Shown: piece after piece, positions 46,928 through 56,389 of the stretch
Layout: the number at the start of each line of letters is the position of its first letter
Position numbering within the stretch: position 1 is the first letter of the stretch
Assembly (NCBI GenBank): GCA_963814055.1
Contig: CAWFBJ010000001.1
Coordinates: 310,001-374,000, forward strand
Origin: AWTP1-13 sp963814055
GTDB taxonomy: Bacteria; Pseudomonadota; Alphaproteobacteria; Rhizobiales; Hyphomicrobiaceae
Length of the DNA: 64,000 nt
Reading direction: 5' to 3'
The notes under the pieces: generated by a model
Databases searched by the model: none
Told to the model about the DNA's origin: nothing
What the model saw: the letters and a program-made list of their open reading frames with translations, nothing else
Translations under genes and position numbers: made by a program

Positions 46928-48181
46928 TCAGGCAGCGCGGCGGCGATACCAGAAGGCCATCAGCTCCATGCCGAGGAACGAGAACAGACCCGCACCCAGC
47001 AGCAGGGTTTCCGCCGTGTCGTACCCGCTGCGTTCGACCACCAGCGCGAATGCCGCCGGCGCGATGGCCGCCAGCAGCAGGTAGGGCGTGGCGAGAATGC
47101 CCAGCACTTCGCCGTAGCCCTTAGGGCCGAACAGCGCCAGGGGAACGGCACCGCGCATGATGGTGACGAGGCCGTTGGAAATGCCGAACAGCAAGGTGAA
47201 GGCAAGCGCGGTGACGAAGCTCGCGCCCCCGAACATCAGGACCAGAAACGAGAGGGGCATGAACGCGACCGATACGCGGCCGACGTCGATCGGATGCCAC
47301 TTGCGCGCCAGCGTGAGATCCCAGATGCGGCCCACGACCTGAGCCACGCCCTTGAGCGACGCAATGAACACGGCCGCGGCAGCGGTGAGCCCTGAAGCCT
47401 CTAAAAGCGGAACCAAGTGGACCGCCAGCGCCCCGAACACCACTGCGCTGGCGGCAACGATGACGCTGAACAGCGCCATGGCGATGGCACGGGGCGCCCC
47501 TTCGAGCGGAGGAGCCGCCGGCGCCGCCGTTGCGTCCGCGACTCTCGCGTGCTCGGCCTGCGCCTCGGTTTCGCGACGCGCCAGGCCGAACCAGTGCAGC
47601 GGCAGGCAGACCAGCAGGTTGATGGCGGCAAAGATGACGAGCGTCGTGCGCCAGCCGTAGGCGCTGTTGAGCGCGTGGCCGATGGGCCAGAACACGCTGG
47701 AAGCGAAGCCGCCAAACAGCGTCAGGTAGGAAATGGCCCGCCGTCCGCGCGACGGCGTGACCTGCACCAGGGCGGCAAAGGCGGCATCGTACAGCGTCAT
47801 GCGCATGGCAAGGCCGAGAAAGGCCCAGGCGGCAAGATAGGTCGCGATACTTGGCACGAGCGCCAGAAGCACCAGACCGACCGCGACCAGCACCGATCCA
47901 AGCGCCATGACGGACTGGCCGCCGCGGCGGTCGATGAGCCGGCCGACCAGGGTGGACGTCGCACTCGACACCAGCAGGCCGACGGTGAGACCGCCGAAGA
48001 CGATGGTCTGGCTCCAGCCGGTGTCGGCGGCAATGGGCTTGCCCAGCACGCCCAGCGCGTAGAGCGTCGTGCCCCAGGCGACGATCTGGGTGATGCCGAG
48101 GGCCAGAATGGCGATGGTCGCGGGATGCCGCGCAAATCCGCGCAGCGCGGACGGCGTCTGCTCTGCCTGCCGTTCCTGCAT
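46928..48181 (-). CDS. MFS transporter
   Basis: 417 residues with about 12 membrane helices; the loop 2-3 motif GRLIDRRGGQSVMALGS is characteristic of MFS. The central loop (about 200-225) is charged and Ala-rich. The substrate cannot be inferred. It is divergent from the ABC1-type kinase, with 133 bases between starts. Confidence 0.88.
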   Translation of the reverse strand: MQERQAEQTPSALRGFARHPATIAILALGITQIVAWGTTLYALGVLGKPIAADTGWSQTIVFGGLTVGLLVSSATSTLVGRLIDRRGGQSVMALGSVLVAVGLVLLALVPSIATYLAAWAFLGLAMRMTLYDAAFAALVQVTPSRGRRAISYLTLFGGFASSVFWPIGHALNSAYGWRTTLVIFAAINLLVCLPLHWFGLARRETEAQAEHARVADATAAPAAPPLEGAPRAIAMALFSVIVAASAVVFGALAVHLVPLLEASGLTAAAAVFIASLKGVAQVVGRIWDLTLARKWHPIDVGRVSVAFMPLSFLVLMFGGASFVTALAFTLLFGISNGLVTIMRGAVPLALFGPKGYGEVLGILATPYLLLAAIAPAAFALVVERSGYDTAETLLLGAGLFSFLGMELMAFWYRRRAA

Positions 48182-48314
48182 ACTTGCGCCCCACGCCCTC
48201 GCGCTTCGTTTCCTGCCCGTGTCGCAGAGTAGCGCGCATCGCGGCCTGACGCATCTTGTCTACTGGACGCAGGCCTTCGGCGCGCCGATATACATGCATG
48301 TCAGGAGGCCAGTT

Positions 48315-49715
48315 TTGAACGACCGCAAGGACGACGAGGAAAACCGGCTTTCTGCGCGGGCCGCGCGCTATGTCAGGGTCGGCGCCAATGTCGGGGCGGT
48401 GGCGGCGCGGGTTGCGGGCCAGCGGCTGCTCGGATTTGGCGCGGACGACACGAAGAATGCCGCCGCCCTGGCTGCCGCGCTGGGCGGCCTCAAGGGCCCG
48501 ATCATGAAGGTGGCACAGCTCATGGCCACCATCCCGGAAGCGCTGCCGGCCGAATACGCGCAGGAGCTTTCCCAGTTGCAGTCGCAGGCGCCGCCGATGG
48601 GGCCGGCGTTCGTGCGGCGGCGCATGATGGCCGAACTCGGGCCGGAGTGGGCTGCGCGATACAAGAGTTTCGAGCCGCAACCGGCAGCATCCGCGTCGCT
48701 GGGACAGGTGCATCGCGCTGTTGGCCACGACGGCCGTGCGCTGGCGGTCAAGCTGCAGTATCCCGACATGCAGTCGGCGGTGGAGGCGGACCTCAACCAG
48801 CTCAAGGTCGTGTTCGCGCTGCATGCACGCATGAACCCGGCCGTGGACACGGGGGAGATCCTCAAGGAAGTGTCGGCGCGGCTGCGCGAGGAACTCGACT
48901 ATGAGCTGGAAGCAGCCCACACGGCGCTGTACGCGCTGATCTTCCAGGACGAGGCGCGCATTCGCGTGCCGGAGGTGCTGGCGGACCTGTCGACCAAGCG
49001 CCTGCTGACCATGACCTGGCTCGAGGGCCGCAAGCTGCTCGACTACAAGCCGGCGCCGCTGGAAGATCGCAACGCCATCGCGCAGGCGATGTTCAAGGCG
49101 TGGTGGTATCCGTTCTCGCACTACGGCGTGATCCACGGCGACCCGCACCTGGGCAACTACACGATCTTCGAAGAGGGCAGCGCGGCCGGAGCGAATGGCG
49201 CGCTGGGGAAGCCGGCCGGCATCAACCTGCTCGACTATGGCTGCATCCGCACGTTTCCGACGCCGTTCGTGCAGGGCGTCATCGATCTCTACAACGGACT
49301 GCTGCACAACAAGCGCGAGCTGGTGGTGCATGCCTACGAGACCTGGGGATTCGGCGGCCTCTCAAACGAGCTGATCGACATCCTCAGCATCTGGGCGCGG
49401 TTCATCTATGGGCCGCTGCTCGACGACCGCGAACGCGAGATCGCGGACGGCACCACGCCGGGACAGTACGGCCGCAGGGAAGCCTTCACCGTGCATCAGC
49501 AGCTCAAGGAAAAAGGGCCTGTGCGGGTACCGCGCGAGTTCGTGTTCATGGACCGGGCGGCGATCGGGCTCGGCGGCGTGTTCCTGCACCTGGGCGCCAA
49601 GCTCAACTGGCACAACATGTTCAACGAGACCATCGAGGGCTTCGTGCTGGACGAGGTGGCGGAGCGGCAAAAAGCGGCGTTTGCCGCAGCGGGCGTGCCG
49701 CTGCCGACACCGTAA
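48315..49715 (+). CDS. ABC1/UbiB-type (AarF) kinase-like protein
   Basis: 466 residues from the TTG at 48315, which has the strong SD AGGAGG 6 bases upstream and matches the family N-terminus (ENRLSARAARYVRVGANVG). A further ATG at 48294 is in frame but has no SD. The kinase-like motifs are GLKGPIMKVAQLMA, the Ala-rich ASLGQVHRAV (replacing the P-loop), LEELDYELEAA, and the HGDPHLGNY plus LLDYG metal-binding region. ABC1 proteins act in ubiquinone or lipid homeostasis. A membrane protein gene follows 24 bases on. Confidence 0.93.
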   Translation: MNDRKDDEENRLSARAARYVRVGANVGAVAARVAGQRLLGFGADDTKNAAALAAALGGLKGPIMKVAQLMATIPEALPAEYAQELSQLQSQAPPMGPAFVRRRMMAELGPEWAARYKSFEPQPAASASLGQVHRAVGHDGRALAVKLQYPDMQSAVEADLNQLKVVFALHARMNPAVDTGEILKEVSARLREELDYELEAAHTALYALIFQDEARIRVPEVLADLSTKRLLTMTWLEGRKLLDYKPAPLEDRNAIAQAMFKAWWYPFSHYGVIHGDPHLGNYTIFEEGSAAGANGALGKPAGINLLDYGCIRTFPTPFVQGVIDLYNGLLHNKRELVVHAYETWGFGGLSNELIDILSIWARFIYGPLLDDREREIADGTTPGQYGRREAFTVHQQLKEKGPVRVPREFVFMDRAAIGLGGVFLHLGAKLNWHNMFNETIEGFVLDEVAERQKAAFAAAGVPLPTP

Positions 49716-49739
49716 GCGCAGGGACGGGCGAGAAACCGC

Positions 49740-50603
49740 ATGGCCGGAGTCATCTTGCGCACGGCCGCCGGCACGGCGCTGTTCGTCGCCTTCCTGTGGC
49801 TGGTGCGGATCGACGATTATCGCGTCGCCGGCATGATGCTGACGTTTCCGATGCTCAACGGCATCGGGCTGCTCGGGGCCGGAGAAAATGCCGAGCGCCA
49901 GATCAAATCGATGCTGCCCGTCATCACGCTCAACGGCGCGATGTGCTTCCTGTTCGCGTGGATCCTGGCGGCGTCCGAGTTCGCCCGATCCCACCCAGCC
50001 TTGGTGACCACGCTTGCCGTGGCGGCATGGCTCGGGGTCTACGCCGTGCTGGAGACCGGCAATATCGCCTTCGCGCGAAACACCACGATGACTGCATTTG
50101 CCGCCGGATGCGCGCTCGCATCCCTGGTCATCACATACTGGCTGTGGCCCGCGTGCGCTTTCGTTCCAACCGCAACGGTCGTGCGCTCGGGCGGCCTGAC
50201 CGGCGTGATGGAAGGCTGGGCGACGATCCTGCTGTTTGCCTTTTCACTCGCCATCTTCTTCGGCTTCGCGCATCGGTTTCAGCACGCCCACGCCGCCATC
50301 GGGCGTCTGGCGGCGCTGCCTATGGTTCCCCTGTTTGGCCTCTATACGGTTGCAACCGTCCTGGGGCCCGATCCGGCGGCGCTCGGCAAGCTCGAGACGA
50401 TGCGATCGATGATCCTGATCGGGTGGACCTTTGCTGTGGTTTTCGCAATGCTGTACGCCCGATACGCCATGCGGTCAGCTTCGACAGGCTCGAGCACGTT
50501 CACGCGTGCCACCTGGCTCATCGCCGGCTGGGCGCTGTGTCTCGGGTGCATCGTGGCGTCGGCGAGGATCGTGACAACACTTTCGGGTTGCGGCCAAGGA
50601 TAG
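49740..50603 (+). CDS. Multi-pass membrane protein of unknown function
   Basis: 287 residues with about 8 hydrophobic segments. The first (TAAGTALFVAFLWLV) and others are separated by short polar loops; no transporter signature is recognised. It follows the ABC1 kinase by 24 bases on the same strand, so they may be an operon, and a link to membrane lipids or quinones is conceivable but unsupported. Confidence 0.7.
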   Translation: MAGVILRTAAGTALFVAFLWLVRIDDYRVAGMMLTFPMLNGIGLLGAGENAERQIKSMLPVITLNGAMCFLFAWILAASEFARSHPALVTTLAVAAWLGVYAVLETGNIAFARNTTMTAFAAGCALASLVITYWLWPACAFVPTATVVRSGGLTGVMEGWATILLFAFSLAIFFGFAHRFQHAHAAIGRLAALPMVPLFGLYTVATVLGPDPAALGKLETMRSMILIGWTFAVVFAMLYARYAMRSASTGSSTFTRATWLIAGWALCLGCIVASARIVTTLSGCGQG

Positions 50604-50628
50604 GGGATGGCAGGCGCAGCATCGGGCT

Positions 50629-51168
50629 TCACTTACTGTCTGCGGGTTCGAGCGGTTCGTTGTCCACTCCAACAGACAGCGGATCGATGGGCTGTCCGTT
50701 CTGCCGAACCTCAAAATGCAGGTGGGGACCGCTGCTCAGGCCGGTCGAGCCGACCGCGCCGATGAGCGCGCCGAACGCGACACAGTCGCCCACGCCGACC
50801 GCAATGCGGGATAGCTGCGAATAGAGCGTTTGCCAGCCGCCGCCGTGGTCGATTGCAATGGCATTGCCGTATTCCCCTTTCTCCCCGGCAAAAACCACCT
50901 GGCCGGGGCCGGCAGCGATCACCGGCGTACCTCTGGGCGCGGCCCAGTCGACTCCGCTGTGCATGCGGCGCACATTGAGCAGGGGATGCGAGCGCATGCC
51001 AAATCCCGCAGTAAGCCGAACGTCGTCGCCTTGCGCGGGTCTGCGGGTCAGAACCGGCGGCTCGCTACCGCCCGGTGACAGCTCGCATGCCTGGGCCGGA
51101 CTCGTCACAAGCAGCAACGCAAGTGCTGCGAGAGAAATCGACGCGAGAGAATTGTTCCCTCTTCTCAT
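50629..51168 (-). CDS. M23 family peptidoglycan metallopeptidase
   Basis: 179 residues from ATG 51168 with GGAGAGG upstream. A signal peptide (ISLAALALLLVTSPAQA) leads to the LytM domain: MHSGVDWAAPRGTPV carries the first His and Asp ligands, YGNAIAIDHGGGWQTLYSQLS follows, and GPHLHFEVRQNGQPIDP the last His pair. All zinc ligands are present, so it should be active against crosslinks in the periplasm. It lies downstream of a bactofilin-type gene on the same strand (128 bases between), a pairing known to guide local wall remodelling. Confidence 0.93.
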   Translation of the reverse strand: MRRGNNSLASISLAALALLLVTSPAQACELSPGGSEPPVLTRRPAQGDDVRLTAGFGMRSHPLLNVRRMHSGVDWAAPRGTPVIAAGPGQVVFAGEKGEYGNAIAIDHGGGWQTLYSQLSRIAVGVGDCVAFGALIGAVGSTGLSSGPHLHFEVRQNGQPIDPLSVGVDNEPLEPADSK

Positions 51169-51296
51169 AGGGCCTCTCCAGTCGCTTGGTCTGACGCCGA
51201 CTGTCCGTGGCATATCGAAGCCCGAGAATGCCGGGCTCAAGAGAGGACGGCAGAGGGCCAAGGAAAACGGCTGCACCCTCTGGCTCGGATAAAACT

Positions 51297-52031
51297 CTAA
51301 CTCCGCACCGCAACCGTCACCGTCTTGGCGCCACCGGAGCTCGCGCCGGTGTGGTCGGCGACGACAATGTCGAAGCCTGCGGCGCCGCCATTGGCGCCAT
51401 CGTGCATGAACGCGACGCGGCCGGCTTCGAGGTCGGCCTGCGTGAAGGTGCTGACCGCCCGCTTCGGCGCGTTCGACAGCGCCACAAAGCCGTTCTTGGC
51501 CTTGGTGACCGTGAACTTCAGATCCTTGGCGGCGTCGTCGGGATCGAGTGCTGTCAGGTCCTGCAGCGTGATGGGCACGGAGTGGCCCTTGGCGACTTCG
51601 AGATTGAGGTCACCGCCGACGCTCGGGGGCACGTTGCGCATTTCCGCGGTCAGGTTGCCGCCCATCTCCAGCGCAAGCCTGCCGTACTTGACGTTGCCGC
51701 TGACGTTGCCGGAACTGCGAATATCGATGAGGTTCTTGACGACCACGTCGCCTTGCACGGTGCCGTGGATTTCCGCCGTGTCGGTCTTCACCGTGCCGAA
51801 CAGCCGCCCCGTCTTGTGCACGAGGACATTGCGCGCCGACACATCGCCCTCGACGTAGCCGTGGACCTCGAGTTGGCGGCAGTTGCGCATTTCTGTTACG
51901 CCACGGATGACGGTGTCTTCCGTGACGATGAGTACACCCTGATTGTCGGCCACTGCCCCTGCCCCGGTTCCCACTGTCCAGCCCGAAATTCTAGAGCAGG
52001 ATCGCCTCGCATCAACGATGTCTACTCGCAA
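51297..52031 (-). CDS. Bactofilin fused to a CSPG/cadherin-like domain
   Basis: 244 residues from a TTG at 52031; a GTG some 20 codons further on is equally possible. The bactofilin beta-helix is seen in LEVHGYVEGDVSARNVLVHKTG and VQGDVVVKNLIDIRSSGNVSGNVKYG, with regular 7-15-residue beta rungs (about 30-125). From about 150 the sequence changes to ITLQDLTALDPDDAAKDLKFTVTKAKNGFV and an HDGANGGAAGFDIVVAD strand, which resembles a CSPG/cadherin_3-like repeat. Bactofilins are cytoskeletal polymers. The gene is on the same strand upstream of the M23 peptidase. Confidence 0.82.
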   Translation of the reverse strand: MRVDIVDARRSCSRISGWTVGTGAGAVADNQGVLIVTEDTVIRGVTEMRNCRQLEVHGYVEGDVSARNVLVHKTGRLFGTVKTDTAEIHGTVQGDVVVKNLIDIRSSGNVSGNVKYGRLALEMGGNLTAEMRNVPPSVGGDLNLEVAKGHSVPITLQDLTALDPDDAAKDLKFTVTKAKNGFVALSNAPKRAVSTFTQADLEAGRVAFMHDGANGGAAGFDIVVADHTGASSGGAKTVTVAVRS

Positions 52032-52268
52032 CGAGCCTAACCGCCCAAGCGCCTAGTCTAACGCAACCTCGCGCCTGCTCACGTTGCGGGGCAATTGAGC
52101 CCAAATCTTGGCTGCCGGAGCGGTCCGACAGGCCCCCGCGGCCATCCGGGCGCAACCTCCGGTTCAGTAGATATTTCGGGCACTACCGGCCATTTCCCGA
52201 TGCGCATTAACCGTATTTTGAGACGCCAGAGTCCAAGAATGCGGTGCGGCAATGCGGGGAGCTGCGCG

Positions 52269-53258
52269 ATGAGTTTTCAGGTTTTGGCATTCGGCCTGTG
52301 GTCGGCCGGGAGTGCGCAGGTCGACGGCAGCGGACAATCGTTGAAGGCGATCTTCGCCACGGCTTTCGTGTTCGGAATGGTCGGCCTGGGTGTCGCGGCC
52401 ATCGGCGCGTTGCGCAACTGGAGAGCCATTCTCAAACCATCCAAGCTCCGGAATCGCGCCAAGACGCTGGAGACGACCGAGATACAGCTCGACAGCGAGC
52501 TGGCCGTCATCCTGCGTTTCATGCGCACCTACGTGGACGCCAACGACAGCTACTCCAAGTCGCTCGCCCAGGCGCACCGGAACCTGCATTCCCTCGCCAA
52601 GCCCGACCAGGTGCGGGCGATGGTCAAGTTCCTGATCGCCGAGAACGAGAAGATGCAGCACACTGCCGCCGACCTTCAGCGCAACCTGGAACAGTCCACC
52701 TCGCAGGTCGAAAAGCTGCGCTGGAACCTTGCCGAAGCGCAGGAACTGGGACTGCGCGATCCACTCACCGCGCTCAGCAACCGGCGCTGCTTCGACGTCA
52801 ATCTGGCCAAGGAAATCGAAGAGGCGCACACCCACAGCACCGCCATGTGCCTGGTGATGGGCGATATCGACCGCTTCAAGGGGTTCAACGACACGTTCGG
52901 CCATCAGATCGGCGATGAAATCCTCAAGATGTTCGCCAAGCTGCTGTCGAGCAACGTCAAGGGCCGCGATACGGTGGCACGGTTCGGCGGCGAGGAATTC
53001 GCCATCATCCTGCCCGAGACCAAGCTCGCCGACGCCGAGCACTTGACTGAAAACATTCGCAGCCAGCTGGAAGGCAAGGAGATGGCCTTGAACAACAGCG
53101 GTGAGCCGATCGGCCAGATCACGGCCTCGTTCGGTATCGCCCAGCTGGGCGATGGGGACGATGCCGCGACGCTGGTGCAGCGCGCCGACGCCAGACTCTA
53201 CGAGGCCAAGTGCGCCGGCCGCAACCGCGTCGTCATCGATCGCGCGGTCGCGGCTTGA
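52269..53258 (+). CDS. GGDEF (GGEEF) diguanylate cyclase with N-terminal membrane segment
   Basis: 329 residues from ATG 52269 (GGGGAG upstream). A membrane helix (LKAIFATAFVFGMVGLGVAAI) at about 22-44 precedes a coiled linker and the GGDEF domain: LTALSNRRCFDVNL, the metal-binding GDIDRFKGFND, and the active loop GGEEF at about 239-243. The inhibitory I-site motif RxxD is degenerate (Lys-Gly-Arg-Asp), so product feedback may be weak. It makes c-di-GMP near the membrane. It is divergent from the bactofilin gene. Confidence 0.92.
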   Translation: MSFQVLAFGLWSAGSAQVDGSGQSLKAIFATAFVFGMVGLGVAAIGALRNWRAILKPSKLRNRAKTLETTEIQLDSELAVILRFMRTYVDANDSYSKSLAQAHRNLHSLAKPDQVRAMVKFLIAENEKMQHTAADLQRNLEQSTSQVEKLRWNLAEAQELGLRDPLTALSNRRCFDVNLAKEIEEAHTHSTAMCLVMGDIDRFKGFNDTFGHQIGDEILKMFAKLLSSNVKGRDTVARFGGEEFAIILPETKLADAEHLTENIRSQLEGKEMALNNSGEPIGQITASFGIAQLGDGDDAATLVQRADARLYEAKCAGRNRVVIDRAVAA

Positions 53259-53340
53259 GATCCACGCGCCGGTGCAGCGTTCGCGTGCGGCGGCGGAGGT
53301 GCCGCTCGTAACATGCTAAGCCATGCGAGACCGGCGAGAC

Positions 53341-53517
53341 CTAGCCGGGCTGCGCGTTTGCGGCGGGAGCCGCGACGTGGCCTTGGATCGGGCCGTGGCC
53401 CGGATACAGCACATACATGAAGGTGCACAGCGCCACGGCGACTACTGCGATCGGAAAGAGGCCGGGCGGCATGTTCGGATCGCGTTCGCCGGGCCGGACC
53501 TGAGATGTATCGCGCAT
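53341..53517 (-). CDS. Small single-helix membrane protein (58 residues)
   Basis: Starts with ATG at 53517 after AAGGAG, with a proline-rich N-terminus and one hydrophobic helix (LFPIAVVAVALCTFMYVLYPG), ending AAPAANAQPG. The SD and compact organisation support a real gene. No family recognised. Convergent with the GGEEF gene. Confidence 0.6.
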   Translation of the reverse strand: MRDTSQVRPGERDPNMPPGLFPIAVVAVALCTFMYVLYPGHGPIQGHVAAPAANAQPG

Positions 53518-53826
53518 GATGGCGTTCTCCTTTGCTGGTGAACGCACTAGAGGCGCGATTCCGCTGCCGGCAAAGCCGCGCCTTGTGACGCACCCCGATG
53601 CGAAAGTAGCGGGCCGAACCCGCAAATGCCCTCGGCGCAAGGCGATCTTTTTTTTGCGTCCTGACGCGGCAGAACCGGGCGCACCGGCTCGAAGCGGCAG
53701 GCCGGCCGCTGTTATGCGCCCCCGGTCCGGGATCTTCGAGGAGATGGCAGCTTCCGCGCACGGGCTGACGTTGGCGCCGGTTCATGCGAGGGTAGGCGAT
53801 CAACATGTCCAGGGAGTTGAAGCCCC
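53518..53826. other. Gene-free region upstream of the ABM-domain gene
   Basis: 309 bases. It contains a 5-bp stem GCGGG/CCCGC near 53609-53623 and a run of eight T near 53648, but no gene. It presumably holds promoters for the small membrane protein (minus) and for the ABM-like protein (plus). Confidence 0.5.
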
Positions 53827-54135
53827 ATGCGTGCCATCGTCGCCTACCTCACCGCCAAGCCCGGCTTGGAAGACAAGTTCAAGGAGGCGATGACGGCGCA
53901 GGCCAAGCGCTGCCTCGCCAACGAGCCCGGCTGCCTGCAGTTCGACGTGGTGCAGGACCCCAAGGAGCCGACGCGCTTCGTGATGCTGGAGGTCTACACG
54001 GACAGCGACGCCATCAAGGCCCATACCGACAGCCAGCACTTCAAGGATTTTCGCGGCGTGAGCGGCGAGCTGCTGGCCGATCGCAAGGTGGAGGTGTTCC
54101 ACATGGTGTCGGACGGGAAGACGAAGCGGGCGTAG
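53827..54135 (+). CDS. Antibiotic biosynthesis monooxygenase (ABM)-fold protein
   Basis: 102 residues. The dimeric alpha/beta barrel signature is seen in KFKEAMTAQAKRCLANEPGCLQFDVVQD and FVMLEVYTDSDAIKAHTDSQHFKDF, with the conserved His-x-x-S/T-x-x-F of the ABM family. Members are cofactor-free monooxygenases or heme-degrading-like proteins, mostly uncharacterised. Cytoplasmic. It precedes a region of dispersed palindromic repeats. Confidence 0.85.
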   Translation: MRAIVAYLTAKPGLEDKFKEAMTAQAKRCLANEPGCLQFDVVQDPKEPTRFVMLEVYTDSDAIKAHTDSQHFKDFRGVSGELLADRKVEVFHMVSDGKTKRA

Positions 54136-54142
54136 GCGTCAA

Positions 54143-54436
54143 TGTCATCCCGGCAATTGCCTGCGCCGGCGAAGGTCGGTGTTGCCGGGATCTAGCTTTC
54201 AATAAGCGGTGGAGCAAGCCGATAGATCGATCCCGGGGACAAGCCCCGGGATGACAAACAGAAGTCGGACCTCCGGGTCTGACACCATGCTGCGACCATA
54301 GTCGGTGTCTGCCGGGAGGATGGCTGCTTTGTCATTCCCGCGAGCGCGCAGCGCGATCAGCGGGAATCCAGACGCAAACTCGACGGTTGCCCTTGTATCT
54401 GGATTCCCGCTCAGCGCTTCGCTTGGCGGGAATGAC
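54143..54436. repeat. Two dispersed palindromic repeat modules
   Basis: The first module (54143-54256) has 11-bp terminal inverted repeats TGTCATCCCGG and CCGGGATGACA around two internal hairpins. The second (54331-54436) has GTCATTCCCGC and GCGGGAATGAC at its ends and internal GCGGGAATCCAGA/TCTGGATTCCCGC. They lie between two genes (54135 and 54481) and resemble the repeat modules at 58.1 and 59.7 kb. No ORF is inside. Confidence 0.75.
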
Positions 54437-54480
54437 GAAGACGGCGGGTGTCGGATCCGCAGGAGCCGACACCCCGCGCG

Positions 54481-55263
54481 TCACCCCACGTAATCGGGCT
54501 CCTGGCGGTCGAGGATGCGCTTGAGGGCGTCGAAGTGGCGCTCGGCGGGCGAGGGACCTTCGTAGAAGCTGGCGCCGCCGATCTGGCTTTTGGTTTTCTC
54601 CACTACCGGCTCAGGCAGCTGCTTGAGTTTCTGGCCGGTCCACATGGCATAGATCTGCACCTGGGCGGCACGCTCGATGTAGTAGAGCCGGTCGTAGGCG
54701 GCGGCCACGGTGTCGCCGACCGTCGAGATGCCGTGGTTGGCCATGAACAGCACGGTCTTGTCGCCGATCACCTTGGCGAGGCGCTCGCCTTCCTCGGGCT
54801 CGAAGGCAGGGCCGGTGTAGTTGTCGTCGTAGGCGATCTTGCCCATCATGCCGACTTCGGTCTGGCCGATCTCCTTAATGCGCGGATCTTCCAGGCGCGT
54901 GAGCGCGCTCGCGTAGGGCATGTGAGTGTGGAACACGGCCTTGGCCTGCGGCAGCGCCTTATGGATCGGCGCATGGATGCAGTAGCAGGAGCGCTCGACG
55001 TCCCCGGCGCCGCGCTTGACCTTGCCGTCGTCGATGCCGACTTCCATGAAGGAGCTGGCGCGCACCTCCGACCAGTGCATGCCGAAGGGGATCTGGTAGT
55101 AGCGGTCGGACCTGCCGGGCACGACGAGAGTGAGATGGTTGAAAATGCCCTCGTTGAAGCCGTGGATGACGGCGATGCGGTGGGCGGCGGCGAGATCGAC
55201 ACGGGCCTGCCATTCCTCGGTGCTGCATTCGTCGCGGGTGATGGGCGAGACCTTGAGCTGCAT
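54481..55263 (-). CDS. Class II aldolase/adducin family protein
   Basis: 260 residues from ATG 55263 with GGAGG 6 bases upstream. The fold is shown by GIDDGKVKRG, ATP-independent zinc-site segments CIHAPIHKALPQAKAVFHTHMPYASAL (with HTH ligands) and FMANHGISTVGDTVAAAY. Members include L-fuculose-phosphate aldolase and adducin-like proteins; a specific substrate cannot be told. Cytoplasmic, monocistronic. Confidence 0.9.
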   Translation of the reverse strand: MQLKVSPITRDECSTEEWQARVDLAAAHRIAVIHGFNEGIFNHLTLVVPGRSDRYYQIPFGMHWSEVRASSFMEVGIDDGKVKRGAGDVERSCYCIHAPIHKALPQAKAVFHTHMPYASALTRLEDPRIKEIGQTEVGMMGKIAYDDNYTGPAFEPEEGERLAKVIGDKTVLFMANHGISTVGDTVAAAYDRLYYIERAAQVQIYAMWTGQKLKQLPEPVVEKTKSQIGGASFYEGPSPAERHFDALKRILDRQEPDYVG

Positions 55264-55476
55264 GTGCGTCCTCCGGTTTCTTGTCGCGCAATTGGTAATG
55301 AGATTAGCAGCAGCTCGGGCGCGAACCAAAGGAATGCCGACGGATGAATAGGAGCTATGGGGAAATGCATAGGGTAGATGCGGTCAGCATACGGGGTCAG
55401 ACCCGCAGGGCCTGACCCCGAGCGAACCCGAGCGAAGCGTTACGGCGCTGTTACAGTGGCCTACTAGGCTGCGGCG

Positions 55477-56310
55477 ATGACCTTCCGCATCGCCCACATC
55501 TCGGACACGCACCTGAGCCGTGAAAGGCCATGCTTCGCGGAAAATTTCGCCCGCGTTGCTGAATTCCTCATCGCCCAACGTCCCGATCTCGTGATCAACA
55601 GCGGTGACATGGCGCTGGACGGACCGAGCCGGGAAAGCGACCTGGCCGAGGCGCGGGACCTGCATGACGCGACCGGGCTGCCATGCCGGTTCATTGCGGG
55701 CAATCACGACTGCGGGGAAAGCCAGGGCGCGCCGGCGCATCCCGCGCTACTGCCCATCACGCATGAGCGCCGGGAACGCTATCTCAAGCACTTCGGGGAT
55801 GATTTCTGGCTGCTCGACGTACCCGGCTGGCGCGTGATCGGCATGAACGCGCAACTGCTCGGCAGCTACCTGATCGATGCCGGCGCACAGATGGACTTTC
55901 TACGCGATGCAGCCGATGGCAGTGACGATAGACGCATCGCGCTGTTCGTGCACAAGCCGCTGTTTCATGCCGCGGCAGAAGAGGGGACGGTTGGCGGCCG
56001 CTTCGTCAATCCGGAGCCGAGGCGCCAGCTGTTGCAGGTCTTCAAGGGGAAGGTGCCGGCGCTGGTGTGCTCGGGCCATGTGCATCAGTATCTCTCGAGC
56101 CGTGCGGCTGGAGTGCATCATGTGTGGGCACCCTCCACAGCCTTCATCCTGCCGGATGCACGCCAGCCGACCTATGGCCTCAAGCAGGTGGGTTATGTAG
56201 AGCACCGGCTGGCAGCCGACGGCTCCCACGTCAGCGAGCTCGTGACCGTGCCCGGTCTGCCAACGCTCAGCATTGCCGATTTTCCCCAGGCGTACGGCGC
56301 CGAGGCGTAG
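55477..56310 (+). CDS. Calcineurin-like metallophosphoesterase
   Basis: 277 residues. Metal-binding motifs are HISDTHLS, VINSGDMALDG, AGNHDCGE and the later SGHVHQYL. All are in the order of the calcineurin-like phosphoesterase family (cAMP phosphodiesterase CpdA-like or other). No signal peptide, so it is cytoplasmic. The substrate is unknown. Confidence 0.92.
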   Translation: MTFRIAHISDTHLSRERPCFAENFARVAEFLIAQRPDLVINSGDMALDGPSRESDLAEARDLHDATGLPCRFIAGNHDCGESQGAPAHPALLPITHERRERYLKHFGDDFWLLDVPGWRVIGMNAQLLGSYLIDAGAQMDFLRDAADGSDDRRIALFVHKPLFHAAAEEGTVGGRFVNPEPRRQLLQVFKGKVPALVCSGHVHQYLSSRAAGVHHVWAPSTAFILPDARQPTYGLKQVGYVEHRLAADGSHVSELVTVPGLPTLSIADFPQAYGAEA

Positions 56311-56389
56311 TGCGCAGCGGCGTTGACCGTGTGGCAACCGGGCCGGTGCCGGGTCGCGCCGCGACCCAGCGTTCGTTCAACCAAAACGG

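Noticed and set aside
47121..49331. A 736-residue open frame on the minus strand across the MFS and ABC1-kinase genes
   Set aside because: It is a long frame caused by high GC; its sequence is Arg/His/Ala-rich without domain signal, whereas the other frames contain clear MFS and ABC1 proteins.
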